A DNA stretch of 64,000 nucleotides from Blepharisma japonicum. Taxonomy: Eukaryota; Ciliophora; Heterotrichea; Heterotrichida; Blepharismidae. Shown piece by piece: positions 31,577-43,204 of this stretch. The notes under the pieces were generated by a model. That model made no database searches. It saw nothing but the letters and a program-made list of their open reading frames with translations, and was not told the origin of the DNA. The stretch spans positions 248,001 through 312,000 of the forward strand of contig CATKHK010000022.1 in assembly GCA_949751835.1 (NCBI GenBank), in the 5' to 3' direction. Position 1 is the first letter of the stretch; every line of letters begins with the position of its first letter. The position numbers were made by a program, and so were the translations under genes.

Positions 31577-31617
31577 TGTAGACAATCTTAAATCAGCTTC
31601 AAAAAATTCAGTTATAA

Positions 31618-32439
31618 TTACACATATATGATAGACCCTGAAGTGTTTCTTATCTCATCTACATGCTTTTTATTTTTCATTAGAAATTTTGATAACTTCG
31701 CTTTGAGCTTACCAATTTCTTCAGTTTTTTTTCTTACCTCATCTCTTATATTAATTGAAAGTTCTTTAGTGCTCCTTCTTCTAAATTTTTCTCCTCTAGT
31801 AGGAGATGGGCTTGGCAGCACAGAAACTGAGCTATGTTTTTTAATTTTCTTATTACTGGGGTTATGCATATAGTCATCAATAAGATGTTTTGGGGAGTTT
31901 TTATAAGTGTTATTGTACATAATGTCACCTAACTTTTTATTGATAATTAACGCAAGTTTTGGCTTCATTTTTTTCGTTTTTTGCTCTACATACCCTGGGG
32001 AAGTTGGAATAAATGAGAACTTATATGGAGATAACGGTTTTTCGCTGAACCCAAATTCTCTTTTCTTTTTCTTAAACGCCTTACGAAAATCTTGATCAAA
32101 AAGCATTGATGGAGAAATATAGCGTTTTTCATGTGGATCATCATCTTCTATTAAAGACGTGATCTGTCTTTCTTTGTTAAGATCCGTTTCGTGGTTAAGG
32201 TTACGGCTAATACTTTCTTTTCCTTGTAAATATTTTTCTGACTTTGTGAAATAAGGCTCTTTAATAAAAGTTAATTTTTCTGCTTTCGTAATTATGCGAG
32301 AAATATCACCACTAGCTTTATGTGTTTTATCTTTATAAAAAGAAACTTCGTCTTGGATAGTAGTTAGTTTGGAAATTAATTTATTTATTTGGGCTGCTTC
32401 TTTGCTCTGCTTGACTATAGGTGGAAACTTTTCTAGCAT
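31618..32439 (-). CDS. Unknown basic coiled-coil protein
   Basis: A 273-residue protein from ATG 32439 to TAA. It is very rich in Lys and Glu with short helices at both ends (KLISKLTTIQDEVSFYKDK and RKKTEEIGKLKAKLSKFL) and a Ser/Pro-rich centre (SVSVLPSPSPTRGEKFRR). No family recognised. It converges on the kinesin gene with only 41 bases between stops. Confidence 0.65.
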   Translation of the reverse strand: MLEKFPPIVKQSKEAAQINKLISKLTTIQDEVSFYKDKTHKASGDISRIITKAEKLTFIKEPYFTKSEKYLQGKESISRNLNHETDLNKERQITSLIEDDDPHEKRYISPSMLFDQDFRKAFKKKKREFGFSEKPLSPYKFSFIPTSPGYVEQKTKKMKPKLALIINKKLGDIMYNNTYKNSPKHLIDDYMHNPSNKKIKKHSSVSVLPSPSPTRGEKFRRRSTKELSINIRDEVRKKTEEIGKLKAKLSKFLMKNKKHVDEIRNTSGSIIYV

Positions 32440-32676
32440 AAATTTAATTAATGCGGAGCTATGATATTATTTATTAATAATCTAATAATGAGATTTATTG
32501 GATTTTGCTTTATTAAGATTAGAATTGATAGTTTATTATTTAAGCAAATACATTTTTTGAAATAGCTTAATTAAATATTTAAAGCACTGGCTTCTGAATA
32601 AATTATGATAAAACTCTTTTAAAAATAGTTTTACAAATAGGCAATTGTCCTGACTAAACTTAATTAATATGAAAAA

Positions 32677-33801
32677 TTAGAAACATTTTCGATGAACAAT
32701 AGAAGCTCCGACTTCATCATATTCAGCTTTAGTGATCCACATTTTTTGAAAACTTGAGAGCGAGGCAAGAATAGACCCTCCTTCTCAAACAGCGCATCTC
32801 CTTTCTGGGGACGCAACAATGTGTATCCTTATACTTGATAGAGCTTTATTTCGAATTTCTTTTTCTAGTCTTTTCACAATTCCAGGATACATTGTTGACC
32901 CTCCACTCATGACGATAGTCTCATATAGTTCTCTTCTAATATCTAAATCACATTTATTGATTGTTTTATTAACAACTTCATCAATTCCATCAATATCAAG
33001 TCCTAATAATCTAGGCTGGAATAATGCTTCTGGAGTTCTGAATCTTTCATTTCCAAGTGTCACTGTGCTTCCATCAGGCATTTCATAAGTTTTTTCTGTT
33101 TCTAATGAAGTTTTAGCTATTTCTTCTTGAAAATCTTGTGCGACATAGCATAGTTTTTCTTTGATATCTCTAACTATTTCTCTTTCAGCCGAATTAGTCA
33201 GCGAGTATCCTCTTTCAGTCATGAGAACTGCTAAATAGTTGGTCAAATCGCATCCAGTGATATCAATCCTTTGAACAGCGTTAGATAAGGTATAGCCTTC
33301 ATAAACTGGAGCAACATAAGTTATTCCATGACCTGAATTCACAGCAACACCAGTAGATCGACCAGAGCTGTATATTATAAGTGCTGCTTGTGCTGCAATA
33401 TAAAATGCAGGAACACTAAAAGTTTCGAACATTATTTGAGTCATTTTTTCTCTGTTGTCTTTAGGGTTGAATGGAGTTTCAGTAAGGAGAACTGGACGCT
33501 CGTCAGGTGGAGCTCTTAATTCGTTGAAGAAAATATCATACCATAATTTTTCGATATAATTCCAGTTTGTAATAATTCCATGCTCAATCGGGTATTTAAC
33601 GTCAAGGTCTTTTTGATTTGTCAAGACTTCATCAGCAACATAGAATCTTTTTTGTCAGGGATTATTATATATTTTTTCAAATTTTATATGGCCAACTATG
33701 CTTGGAATAACCATTTGCGGAGTGTCATCTCCAGCGAATCCTGCTCTGCACCACTTTGAACCGTTGTCAATAACAACAGCTTGAGCGCTTTGATCAATCA
33801 T
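32677..33801 (-). CDS. Divergent actin-family protein with altered nucleotide site
   Basis: A 374-residue protein, the exact length of actin, from ATG 33801 to TAA 32677-32679. TGA is read as W in NNPWQKRFY and CAVWEGGS. Most of the fold is well kept: [47 protein letters not shown] and the end SIVHRKCF. But phosphate loops differ: actin G15 is Lys ([10 protein letters not shown]), D154 and D157 are Asn and His (NSGHG for DSGDG) and H161 is Tyr, while Q137 is kept. These residues bind Mg-ATP or help hydrolysis, so filament turnover is probably altered or lost. It could be an actin-related protein. Confidence 0.9.
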
Positions 33802-34124
33802 TTATAATCCTGAATTAATCTGATAAAAAGCCATGCATCACATTTAATTTGAAAAATCTTTTATCATAAGCAAACTTTATTAATCTTAAATTTCTCATTC
33901 AGCAATAAAATGTACTTATCTTAAGATTGATTATAATTCAGGCTGGCTTGGTCTTTTCTACTCTTATATATTTTGACAAATAAAACTAAGTGGATATTTT
34001 TTTTAATAAGGTTAGAGAGGGTGTAGGCCAAAATAGTATTATAAATTAGATTGAACTGTTAAATCTAACTTGCAGGCTCTTAAATTATGAGAGGGTTATA
34101 ATTAGATACAAATTTAAATTCAAA
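33802..34124. other. Divergent promoter region, AT-rich
   Basis: Between the 5' ends of the actin-like and TPX2-like genes. No open frame or RNA is seen. Confidence 0.5.
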
Positions 34125-35573
34125 ATGGAGTTTGATAGTGCATCATATCCTCAACCAAAAAAGAGGCAGTTCATTCCTACTTTCGACTCAGTCTTTGGAG
34201 ACTCAAAAAAGAGAAAAAACGCATCAGGCCCTCAAACAGTAGAGCAGCATTCTTACTATCCTTTAAGTTGGAATAAAAGAAATGAGATAGAAGACATTGC
34301 AGCTTCTTCATCAATTGAACGAGATAACTTGATAAATCATGCTCTCTACAACTCTCAGCAGCCATTTCATCAGATCCAGCCAAAATCAGTGAAAGCGACT
34401 AAGCCAATCCCTTTCACTTTCCATACAGATAACAGAATTCGCATGCCAGACCCAAACGAGATGAAAACACGAGAACAAAGGGAACTTGAAGAAATTGCCC
34501 AAAGGCCAAAATTCAAAGCAAGACCAGTGCCAAAATCACTTTACGCTCAAAATAAGATTAAATTAAACCCAAAAATCCCAACCCAGCCTTTAGACATCAA
34601 GCTTCACACTGCCCAAAGGGCTAAAAATGAAAATAATGAAATATGTGAAAACAATTACCAAGGCTTTAAAGCTTTGCCTTTAAAAAAAGAAATCCTTGAA
34701 AGGCCTGACTTTATTCCTATAAAAATCCCTAAAAAGCCTACAATGCCTATGGAATTTGAGCTTGAGACTGCAAAAAGAGCTGCACAGTCTCAAAATATCT
34801 CATTTGAATCTGACTATTCACAAGTTGATAATAAATCGAGGCCTATTGGAAGCTTGAATTACTCTTACCAAGAACTTCCTCCTTACTCAAAAGTCCAGCC
34901 TTTTACTTTAATGACTGAATTAAGAGGCCAAGAGAAATCTCAAATGTTTCAATACCAACTAGAAAAAGAAAGAGAAAAACAAGAAAAGATGTCAGTTTTC
35001 ACAGCTAAGCCAATGCCTACTTTTGAAGCTCCTTCTTTTGCTCGATATGTCCCTCCACCTACAGTCCCAGAGCCTTTTAATTTGTCTATCAACCAAAAGA
35101 AGCCTAGCTCTCAGACAGAACCTGAAATAAGCCAAAAATTCTATGCAAGAGAAATGCCTAATTTTTCTGACCCTTTTCAGCCAAAGCCATGCGAAAAGCC
35201 ACCAACACAGCCTATGGATTTTAATCTTCATACTGATTATAGAGCTGAACAAAGAAGCTATTATGACGAACAAATTAGGGAAAAAGAAAGAGAAAAAGCA
35301 CTAAGGAAGCAAAAAGAAGAGATAGAAGCAAGACAAAGAGAAGAGGAAGAAATCAAAGCTATGAGAAAACAAATGGAATTTAAAGCCCAACCTATATGAG
35401 AAGACGCTTTTGTTCCTAAAATAGTTGAAAAGAAGCTGACGATGCCAAATCCATTCCATTTCCAGACTGAATTGAGAGCACAGATTAGGGATCTTTCTAA
35501 AAGTATGGACTCCTCAGGGTATTTGTCAGATATGAGTACAAACTTTAGCTTTAATCAAGCATGAAATAATTAA
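34125..35573 (+). CDS. TPX2-like microtubule-associated repeat protein
   Basis: A 482-residue protein from ATG 34125 to TAA 35571-35573, with TGA as W at 35397-35399 and near the end. A motif P-[FML]-x-[FI]-x(0-2)-T-x2-R recurs about every 50 residues: PFTFHTDNR, PLDIKLHTAQR, PMEFELETAKR, PFTLMTELR, PMDFNLHTDYR and PFHFQTELR, often preceded by a KARPVP- or AKPMP-like segment. This is the pattern of the TPX2 C-terminal repeats that bind microtubules and promote nucleation in the spindle. A long charged helix (EQIREKEREKALRKQKEEIE) lies near the end. The Aurora-binding N terminus is not obvious. Confidence 0.75.
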
Positions 35574-35654
35574 TTATTCAAATATTTGTATTTAAAGTAC
35601 ATAAAATGGTTCTAAATATACAAATTGTAGCCCTTCATAATTATAGTAGCTAAA

Positions 35655-35774
35655 ATGTCTGTAACCAAAATTGGATGGATTGGCACAGAAGTGATGGGCA
35701 GGCCACAAACTTTTAGTCATGTTAGAAATACGATTGGTGCAGATTTTATACTGAAAACTTCTATTTGAAGATAA
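35655..35774 (+). pseudogene. N-terminal fragment of a 3-hydroxyisobutyrate dehydrogenase-like gene
   Basis: A 39-codon frame from ATG 35655 to TAA. It reads MSVTKIGWIGTEVMGRP and then SHVRNTIGADFILK, the NAD(P)-binding start (GWIGTGVMG) of the beta-hydroxyacid dehydrogenase family. The first beta-alpha-beta unit is present, then the frame ends; the one TGA is the penultimate codon. A working enzyme needs about 290 residues, so this is a truncated copy. The usual Gly-x-Gly-x2-Gly has Glu where the second Gly belongs. Next door on the other strand a gene ends ten bases away, leaving no room for more. Confidence 0.6.
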
Positions 35775-35784
35775 TTATTAATAT

Positions 35785-36945
35785 TTACATAGAGAAAGAA
35801 TCAAGAGATTCCTTGAGCTCTTTTTCAGCTTTATATCTCATCTCAGCTAATTTTTCTTTTCTGCTCAAAACATCTTTTATTTGTTCATTTCTCTTGAGCA
35901 AATTATCTAGCTGATTCCTCATATCAATTGCTTGCCTTTTTAACTTTTCAGCTTCATTCTCTGCTGATTTTTGCTTTTCACCTAAGTCATTATTTTCTAT
36001 TAATAATGCATAATTGCTTTTTTCTGTATTATAAATATCTGATTCAACTTCTTTCGCTTCAGATTCTTTATTTTTTAGTATTATTTTCATTTTTTTGAAT
36101 TCCTCTTCATCTCTTCTGAAATCAGCTCCTCTATTTAATAGTTGAGCTCTTTTATCACTTAAATCAGCAAGCTCACGATCTAAATCGTTAATTATTTCAT
36201 CTTTATCGTGTATTTCTGACTTAATATCTTCTATATTTTGATTCATTATATTGATTTGGTGATTTTCCTCAGAAATTATTATTCTCAAATTATCAATTTC
36301 ATTTTGCGTCCTTGTGTCTTCCTCTTTATACCTTGCAATTTCTTTATCATTATTTCGAATTTTCTCCTCTATCTCTATAATTGCTTTTTCTTCATTTAAG
36401 ACTAAATTATTATCAGATTCAAGTTTTTGTTTCATATCTGAAATTTTATTTTCAATTTCAGTGATTTTCTCTTTAGTACTTTCGATTTCATTTTCCTTTT
36501 CACGCTTATCTCTTATAATTAAATCAAGTTTTTGCTTGGCTTCATCACGCTCTTCAATTAGAATTTCATGCTTATTTTGAATTTCTAACAAATGATCATG
36601 CAAACATCGCTGCTGCCCTAAACATTTGCTTTTAGATGAATGGACTTTTTTGATTTCTTCTTTTAATTTTTTATTGTATTTGGTTTTGTTTTCGATAAAT
36701 TTTTTCATTGCTTCTATATCTGAAGTTAATTTTTCTATTTCGCTTAAGCCTGCTGAAAGATCTGATTTTAGATTATTGTTTTCTTTGTTTAAGCTTTCAA
36801 CTTTTTCTGATAGCTGGCTTGAATAAGATAGTAATGAAGTTTGTTCTTCCTTTTGCTGATCGAGCTTGAGTTCGAGCTTATTGAGGTGCTGGTTTAATAA
36901 ATAAAATTCTTCTGTTTGAGTTTCATTTAAATTGAGTGAATTCAT
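35785..36945 (-). CDS. Long coiled-coil protein
   Basis: A 386-residue protein from ATG 36945 to TAA, almost entirely heptad coiled coil (LKLDQQKEEQTSLLSYSSQL, EIESTKEKITEIENKISDMK, EIINDLDRELADLSDKRAQL). There is one Cys-rich point (SKCLGQQRCLHDHL). A structural cytoskeletal or basal-body role is plausible, as with many such ciliate proteins, but nothing identifies the family. No TGA codon is used. It ends ten bases from the dehydrogenase fragment. Confidence 0.75.
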   Translation of the reverse strand: MNSLNLNETQTEEFYLLNQHLNKLELKLDQQKEEQTSLLSYSSQLSEKVESLNKENNNLKSDLSAGLSEIEKLTSDIEAMKKFIENKTKYNKKLKEEIKKVHSSKSKCLGQQRCLHDHLLEIQNKHEILIEERDEAKQKLDLIIRDKREKENEIESTKEKITEIENKISDMKQKLESDNNLVLNEEKAIIEIEEKIRNNDKEIARYKEEDTRTQNEIDNLRIIISEENHQINIMNQNIEDIKSEIHDKDEIINDLDRELADLSDKRAQLLNRGADFRRDEEEFKKMKIILKNKESEAKEVESDIYNTEKSNYALLIENNDLGEKQKSAENEAEKLKRQAIDMRNQLDNLLKRNEQIKDVLSRKEKLAEMRYKAEKELKESLDSFSM

Positions 36946-37400
36946 ATTTTAAAATGAAGTTAATACTGTCATTTCTAATTATGGAAGAATTATTAGGAAT
37001 TACTCTTAAAACTAAAAAGGTTTAATTGATTTAAATAAATAATGATAAAATTAACCATTTAATTTAATTGATGTGCTTAGACTTTTGTCTCGTTTTATAG
37101 AGATTTTTAAAATGAATAATAAGTATCATTTCAGCCTATTATGAAAAAATATTCTAACTTCTTAATATAGTTGCGATAGAAATCTCTCTAAAATTTCGCG
37201 TCTTATGCAAAGCATATATAATTCTCTTTAATTCCCTATAAAATTTATAATAAAGAGCATTTTTAAAACTAAGCTAATAAGGACTAAATTTCCTGCAAAA
37301 GAACTATCATCTAAGAGCTAAACCCAAAACCAGCCAAATTAAGAATGAGCCAATAAAATCGTTGCGTATTGAATATGGATAGCCTTTAAAACAACCTATT
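36946..37400. other. Divergent promoter region, AT-rich
   Basis: Separates the coiled-coil gene from the reductase gene. Only a 14-codon frame (MEELLGITLKTKKV, at about 36981) is seen, which I do not consider a gene. Confidence 0.45.
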
Positions 37401-39323
37401 ATGATACTGTCATATGCTAAAATGGATTGGGAATATGCTCTCTTTGCATCTATCATCCTAGGAGCCCTAACTTGGTGCTATTTCAAAGGCAAAAAACCAA
37501 ATCCTCCCTCCCTTCCGACAGAAGAGCCTACAGAGACACTTGGACGCCTTCACATTTACGTGGGATCTCAGACTGGCCATTCTCAAAAACTTGCAGAAAT
37601 TTTAGCCCAGGAGGCTACCAAATACAATTTTTCTCCTCACATAATCGGACTTGATCTATTCCAAATTCTTGACTTCAAGAAAAATGATTTCTGTGTAATA
37701 TTTTGTTCAACTCAATGTGACGGCAATCCCCCACCAAACGCAACTAAGTTCCTCAAATGGGTGACCAAAGTTGCTAAGGCTTCACATGACGACCTTTCAC
37801 GTCTCTCTTATTGTGTCTTCGGTCTTCGGAAAAGTTCTCATAGTGAAATTTCTAATGTGACTGCGAAAACCATTAATGATTCTTTAGCCAAGCTTGGAGC
37901 GAACCAAATAATAAGGCTAGGAGATGCAGTAGAAGATGACGTTGAAGAATTCAATAACTGGAAAAATGAACTGTGAAAAGTACTCCCTTCAATTGTAAAA
38001 GCAAGCAGAAGATCGCAGATCCCCAGCTCAGAGTTCTTAGAAGTCGCACATAATGTGGTTTTGACACCGCCAAACCCTAAGATTGTATATGAAGATTCTA
38101 GCAAGACAATGATATCAAGTCTGGAGTTTCCTGTTTTAAAAATAAAAGAACTGAAAAGAGACCCGAAAAATTCTGCGCTGCATGTTGAAATGGAAACTTC
38201 GGTTCCATATGAAACTGCCTGCAATTTTGGGATTTTCCCTGAAAATGATGAAGAGCTTGTAAGAGAACTTGCGGCACTGCAGGATTATGATTTAGAGTTA
38301 ACGTTTCAATTTTTACCGATTCAAGGCAAAAAGCACCCTTTTCCAACCCCTCTTACAGTGGGGGAAGCATTGATTAAATATTGTGATATTACAAGCCTGG
38401 TTAGAAAAAAGACTTTAAAAAGTTTAGCCAACTTTGCTACAAACCCTGATGAAAAACAAGAACTAGAGTTTTTAGCGTCACTAAAAGGTAAAGATGAGTA
38501 CCGAAGGGTAATTGAAGAGCCTATGCTGACAATTGTGGAGCTGTTTAAGAGATTTTCATCACTAAAAATCCCTATCGGAGCACTTGTACAAGTCCTAGAC
38601 CGAATTCAGCCGAGGATGTATACAATTGCATCTTCTTCTAAGCTCTATCCTAAAAGTATCCAAATAGCTGTTGAAGTATTGCGACAAAGGACTTGTGAAG
38701 GAAAAATAAGGACAGGTTTATGCTCTGGATATTTCGAAAAAATGCATGTAACTGGGCTTTATAAGCCAATTCGAGGCTTTTTCAAAACTTCTGCATTTAT
38801 ATTCCCTCCTCAGCCTGTTCCTATTGTCATGATCTGCAACGGTTGTGGTGTTGCCCCTTTCCGAGCTTTTCTCCAAGAACTTAAATATCTTGCAACTCAA
38901 GGCGAGTTTTACCCACAATCTATAATGTATTTCGGTTGCAAAAACAAGGCAGGCCAATTCGTATACAAGAGAGACTTAGAAGCCTTTATCATCCCTAATG
39001 AAGATTCTCCAGGAGAGTTTGAACACCGTCCAGAAGCTTGGGGAGAAGGCCCTCACGTACTAAAAAGTTTATACGTTGCATCTTCTAGAGACCAAGCTCA
39101 CAAAATTTACGTCCAAGACTTGATTTCAAGCCACCATGATAGCATTTGGGACCTGATTTCTAACAAAGGCTGCTACATTTATGTATGTGGCTCTTCAGGA
39201 ATGGGAAAAGCAGTCGGTGATCTAATTAAAAATATTGCAACAGAACACCTAGGTGAAGACAGCACTGAATTCTTCAAGAAATTATGCAGCGAAGGGAGAT
39301 ATGCAATTGAGTTATGGGGATAA
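37401..39323 (+). CDS. NADPH-cytochrome P450 reductase-like diflavin reductase
   Basis: A 640-residue protein from ATG 37401 to TAA with TGA as W at 37974-37976. An N-terminal membrane anchor (ALFASIILGALTWCYF) is followed by an FMN-binding flavodoxin domain (VGSQTGHSQKLAEILAQEA, FCSTQCDGNPPPNA), the FAD domain (RMYTIASSSKL) and the NADPH domain (NGCGVAPFRAFLQELKYLA, YVCGSSGMGKAV, ending ELWG). It passes electrons from NADPH through FAD and FMN to P450s or other haem proteins at the ER. The length is close to the usual 680. The final aromatic Trp that stacks on FAD is present one residue before the end. Confidence 0.9.
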
Positions 39324-39359
39324 TTTTAAATTAAGTGTTTAAACTGTCTTAGTTAAGCA

Positions 39360-42300
39360 TTAAAATCCTCCTTCTTCTTTTAATTCTTGGGCATGACACA
39401 CTGGGCAAGCATTAGTTTCTAAAAATGCAAGGTCGTATTCGTCCTGCAAGAAGAAATGGCCACAGTTAGGACAGAGGACGATTTCTATATCAGGAATCAT
39501 CAGCTTGAAATAGCGCTTAGGAAGGGTAGAGTTTATTTTTGTTAAGTCGAGAATAAAAATGTCTTGGGCAGGAATTGATGCTAGAGTATATTCATCGACT
39601 ACCACTGGATGATATTCGTCTTGAGCCATTTGGACTTCAGCCCATTCCATTATTTTCTGGACAAAAACGTCTTCTTGGTCTTGCATTTCTACATTTAAGC
39701 TTTCCTGCCAGCCGCCTGCTTGGGCTTTTTTAGGCTTTGAAGGTTTAGGAGGGGAGTCAGTGTGAATTAGCATGTTTATTCTTTTAGGCTCTATCGCTTC
39801 ATTAGGCTCAAATTCTACTAATGGGAGTGGAGTAAATGATATAAAAGATCTTATGACTGGATGTTTGCAGGCAGAACATTGATCACCTGAAGCATTTAAA
39901 GGAGGATTTGTATTCATACAACGGTAGCACACAGTGAATAGTTCTTCTCTATCCACATATGGTTTTGCCTTAGTTGCTAATGCAGCTTGCTCTACCTCTT
40001 CTTGCCATTCAGAAGGAATCTTTAAATTTTGCAATTTTTCATATGCAACTCTAGCTGTTTTGTAGCCGCCAAGCTTAGATGCAAGCCTTCCTAGCGAAAA
40101 GTAAACGTAGAGTCTGTTAATGCCTTTTGGAGGAGGATTTGGCATTGAGTTAAGGAGATATCGACATGCATTGAAAATGGTTTCTTCATAGTTTGGAGTT
40201 GGCAATAAAAATGGCGATTCAGCATATCTGTGGATAAAGGAGTATGCATAATAAATTTCTGAGTATTTCTTGAACTCTTCATAAAGAGTGAAATGCTGAA
40301 CGCACTCAGGTGTAGGGTTCATACAGTCTTTAATTAAGGTTAAATGTTCTAGTGCTAATTTCCAATAGTATCTAGATGTGTCTTCAAATCTTCGCTCGGT
40401 GTAAGCATTTTCTATAAGTTTTTCGAAAAGTCGAAGCCCAACTTCTGATTTTCCAGCTTTTTTATAAGCGTCTCTTGCTTCTTCAAACCTGTCTTTAGAA
40501 ATAAGCCAGTTTGCATATGGAAGGTACAATAAAGATTGTAGTTCAGGATTTTGTTTAGCTACTCTAAATGCATCTTCCCATTTTTCAAGCTCAACGTGTA
40601 AGTTGAGAAGCGCTTTAAGATCTCCTAATTTCAAGTATGCTTCGACAGCATATTTATGGTGCATATTTTTTCTAAAATAGTTAGCACACAGCTGCAGTGC
40701 CTCAAGATTATCAGATTTTGACATCTGTCGACAGATTTCTATCAAATATTCCATATCTCTGTTATCTCCTACTATAGCAACTGCTCTTTTATAATCTCCA
40801 ATATTCATAAACATCTTTGCAGAAAGTTTCCAATCTGTCTGATCTTTAGCTTGCTCTCTCCACCAATCATCCTGATCTTTCTTATCTAAAAACTTCATAT
40901 ATTCTTCGGCTTTACTTCACTGTTTTAGCTCATTATACATGAATGCAGCACGCTTAGGATCATTCCCTTTTTTAAATAAAGTGGCTGCCTCGTTATATTT
41001 TCCTTGATAAGCAGCTACTTCTCCCATCATTATATAATCACTATAATTAGGATTTTTTCTTTCAATTTCAATTCTCGATAAGAGCTCAAGGAACCTAATG
41101 TTTTTTGTCCTCAAAAAGGCTTTTTTGGCTAAATTAAATTTATGCTGCTGAATGCTTTCTATAGCTAGAGTTGTCCAGTCTTGTTCAGTAACCCCAAGAC
41201 AAGCCACATAATAAGCTAGGTCCAGGTTTTTTTGCTCAATGTATTTGTGCATTGCAGCAGATTGAGGGACATCGACTGTGTTCATCGTAATATAATGAAG
41301 CGAAAAAATTTTGGAAGCTTTAAATCCAACTACAAAACCAAGCATTTTTTGAGTTGTGGGAGGGAAAGGGCCTGTTTTTATAGATAATGTGCCGTCTCCA
41401 GAATAAGCGATAATGTCTTCCATTTCTGAATTTCAGGCTACTGCGCTAACTTGGGAATCTTGAAAGATTACTTCTTGTGTCTTCAAGTCATAAACCAGTA
41501 AGTTTTGATTCTCATCTACAATTGCAAGCTTTTTTCTGTAGCTTGATATATCTAAGCATCTAATTGCAGAATTATGCTTAATAAGTGGTATTGGGAAAGG
41601 GTTATCAACAAAAATTTTCACGACTTGGCCATTTTTTAATCCAACTATTACACCTTCTTTCTTTGGAGGTCCTCCTATAACTTTTATATACCTAACTGGA
41701 GCTTCCATATTCCATTCCCTTTCAAGTTCTCCAGAAAAATCAAATAGCTGGAGTCTTTTATCTTGACAGAATAATAGATTTCAGTATGTCAAAACCATCA
41801 AAGAACACTCAAATTTTTTGTTGATTTTCTTGAAAGACTTGTATCTCATATCATTCTCATCATCAGGCTGTACTGTATAAATAACGACTTTTTCTGGGAG
41901 CTGAACTGCAAGTCTGTCCTTGTAAACTGAAATTTTCTTGATTAAATCTCGACATTTAATGCTGACTTTTTGGTCAGTGACTAAATGCTGGATTATTACT
42001 TCAGTCATTAATTCTCTATATGCATAGCGCTCTTGATAAAGACCATGAACAATAGAAAAAGATAGCTGGTAATGGCAAACTGTCCCTTTATCTGACCCAA
42101 TAGCTACACAGTTGTTTTTTGGTCTTACTTTTGCAGTCCATATCCATTCTTTATGCTCTCCTATCGGCCCCAGACAAATTCCGTCCTTTGTCCACAATGT
42201 GACTTTCTTATCAGATCCTGCAAGCACCATGAACTCTCCATTGGAAAAATAAGATATGCTACATGGGTCAAACCCTAACTCTTTATCATTCCCAATCTGT

Positions 42301-42986
42301 TTTCCAGCTGCATCCCAAAATGAAAGAGTTTCATCCCAGCATCCAACTGCAAGCTGCCCACTATAGTCTTTTGACTTTGAAGGGTTCCATTCTAAACACC
42401 AAATAGGTGCGCTTCTTACAATTGTCTCTTTCGCTACCCCAGCTTTGTCCCTTAATGTAACATTTCCATTAAACAGCCCAATAGCCAAAATCAATCCATC
42501 ATTGGACCAAGCCATACACAAAGTTTTGCTTGGCAAAGCAAATTTTTCGACCTGTTTCTGTTCTTGTCCCCAGATTCCGAAATCAGTGCAAGATCCTGAA
42601 GCGAGCTGATGAGTGATTGGGTTGTAAGCTAAACATTGAATTGTGGAATGGTGTGTATATTTAAGGATTCCTTCAGCTTTGCTTGTCCAGATTATAACGT
42701 TGAAATCAGCGCTGAATAAAAATTACCCTCCTGATGCAAAACGTTTGCCGTCCTTTGAATAAGCAACTGCGTAAACATTTTTGCCGGCATCATGTCCTCG
42801 AAGAGAATGGAGTAGGTTACCAGATTGGGCTTCGTATACAAAAATCCTGTCTCCGATTGCCATAACAATTTCACTTCCGTCTGGTTTGAAAGCTAGAGAC
42901 CAGATGGTGTTTTCTAGCTCGACAGAGTCAGGAGGTGGCTATTTAGGTCTTACGATGATTTCACTCCAAATAATTTGAGATCTCAT
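39360..42986 (-). CDS. IFT122: IFT122 (IFT-A core subunit)
   Basis: A 1198-residue protein (human about 1240) from ATG 42986 to TAA 39360-39362. It has two 15-base introns (42939-42953 and 42712-42726) and TGA codons read as W at several joins (LTYWNLL, SAVAWNSE, LKQWSKAEE). The N-terminal half is WD40 repeats ([34 protein letters not shown]). The C-terminal half is TPR-like, with the diagnostic phrase [20 protein letters not shown] and [13 protein letters not shown], and ends with zinc-binding CPNCGHFF and CPVCHAQ. IFT-A drives retrograde transport and entry of membrane proteins into cilia. It follows IFT121 in tandem, 218 bases away. Confidence 0.95.
42712..42726 (-). other. 15-base intron of IFT122
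   Basis: Minus strand GTAATTTTTATTCAG; removal joins KRFASGG to [11 protein letters not shown], restoring a WD repeat. Confidence 0.93.
42939..42953 (-). other. 15-base intron of IFT122, 11 codons after the start
   Basis: Minus strand GTAAGACCTAAATAG. Retention gives an in-frame TAG; removal links the first exon to [17 protein letters not shown]. Confidence 0.92.
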
Positions 42987-43204
42987 ATTGATTATTAGAA
43001 TTAATTTGAAAGTAAGCTTGGTACCCGAAATCTTATTTAGTTTTCTTAATTCTTATATCAGGCTTTCATAACATAATTTACTAATTGAAATTTTAATTAT
43101 ATTTTGCAATTAAGAATAATTAAAAAAATTTCTCAGCAGATTTCTATTTATTATAGAAAAGCAAAATTACTTAATCCTCAATTATCAATATTTTAGTTAT
43201 CTAA

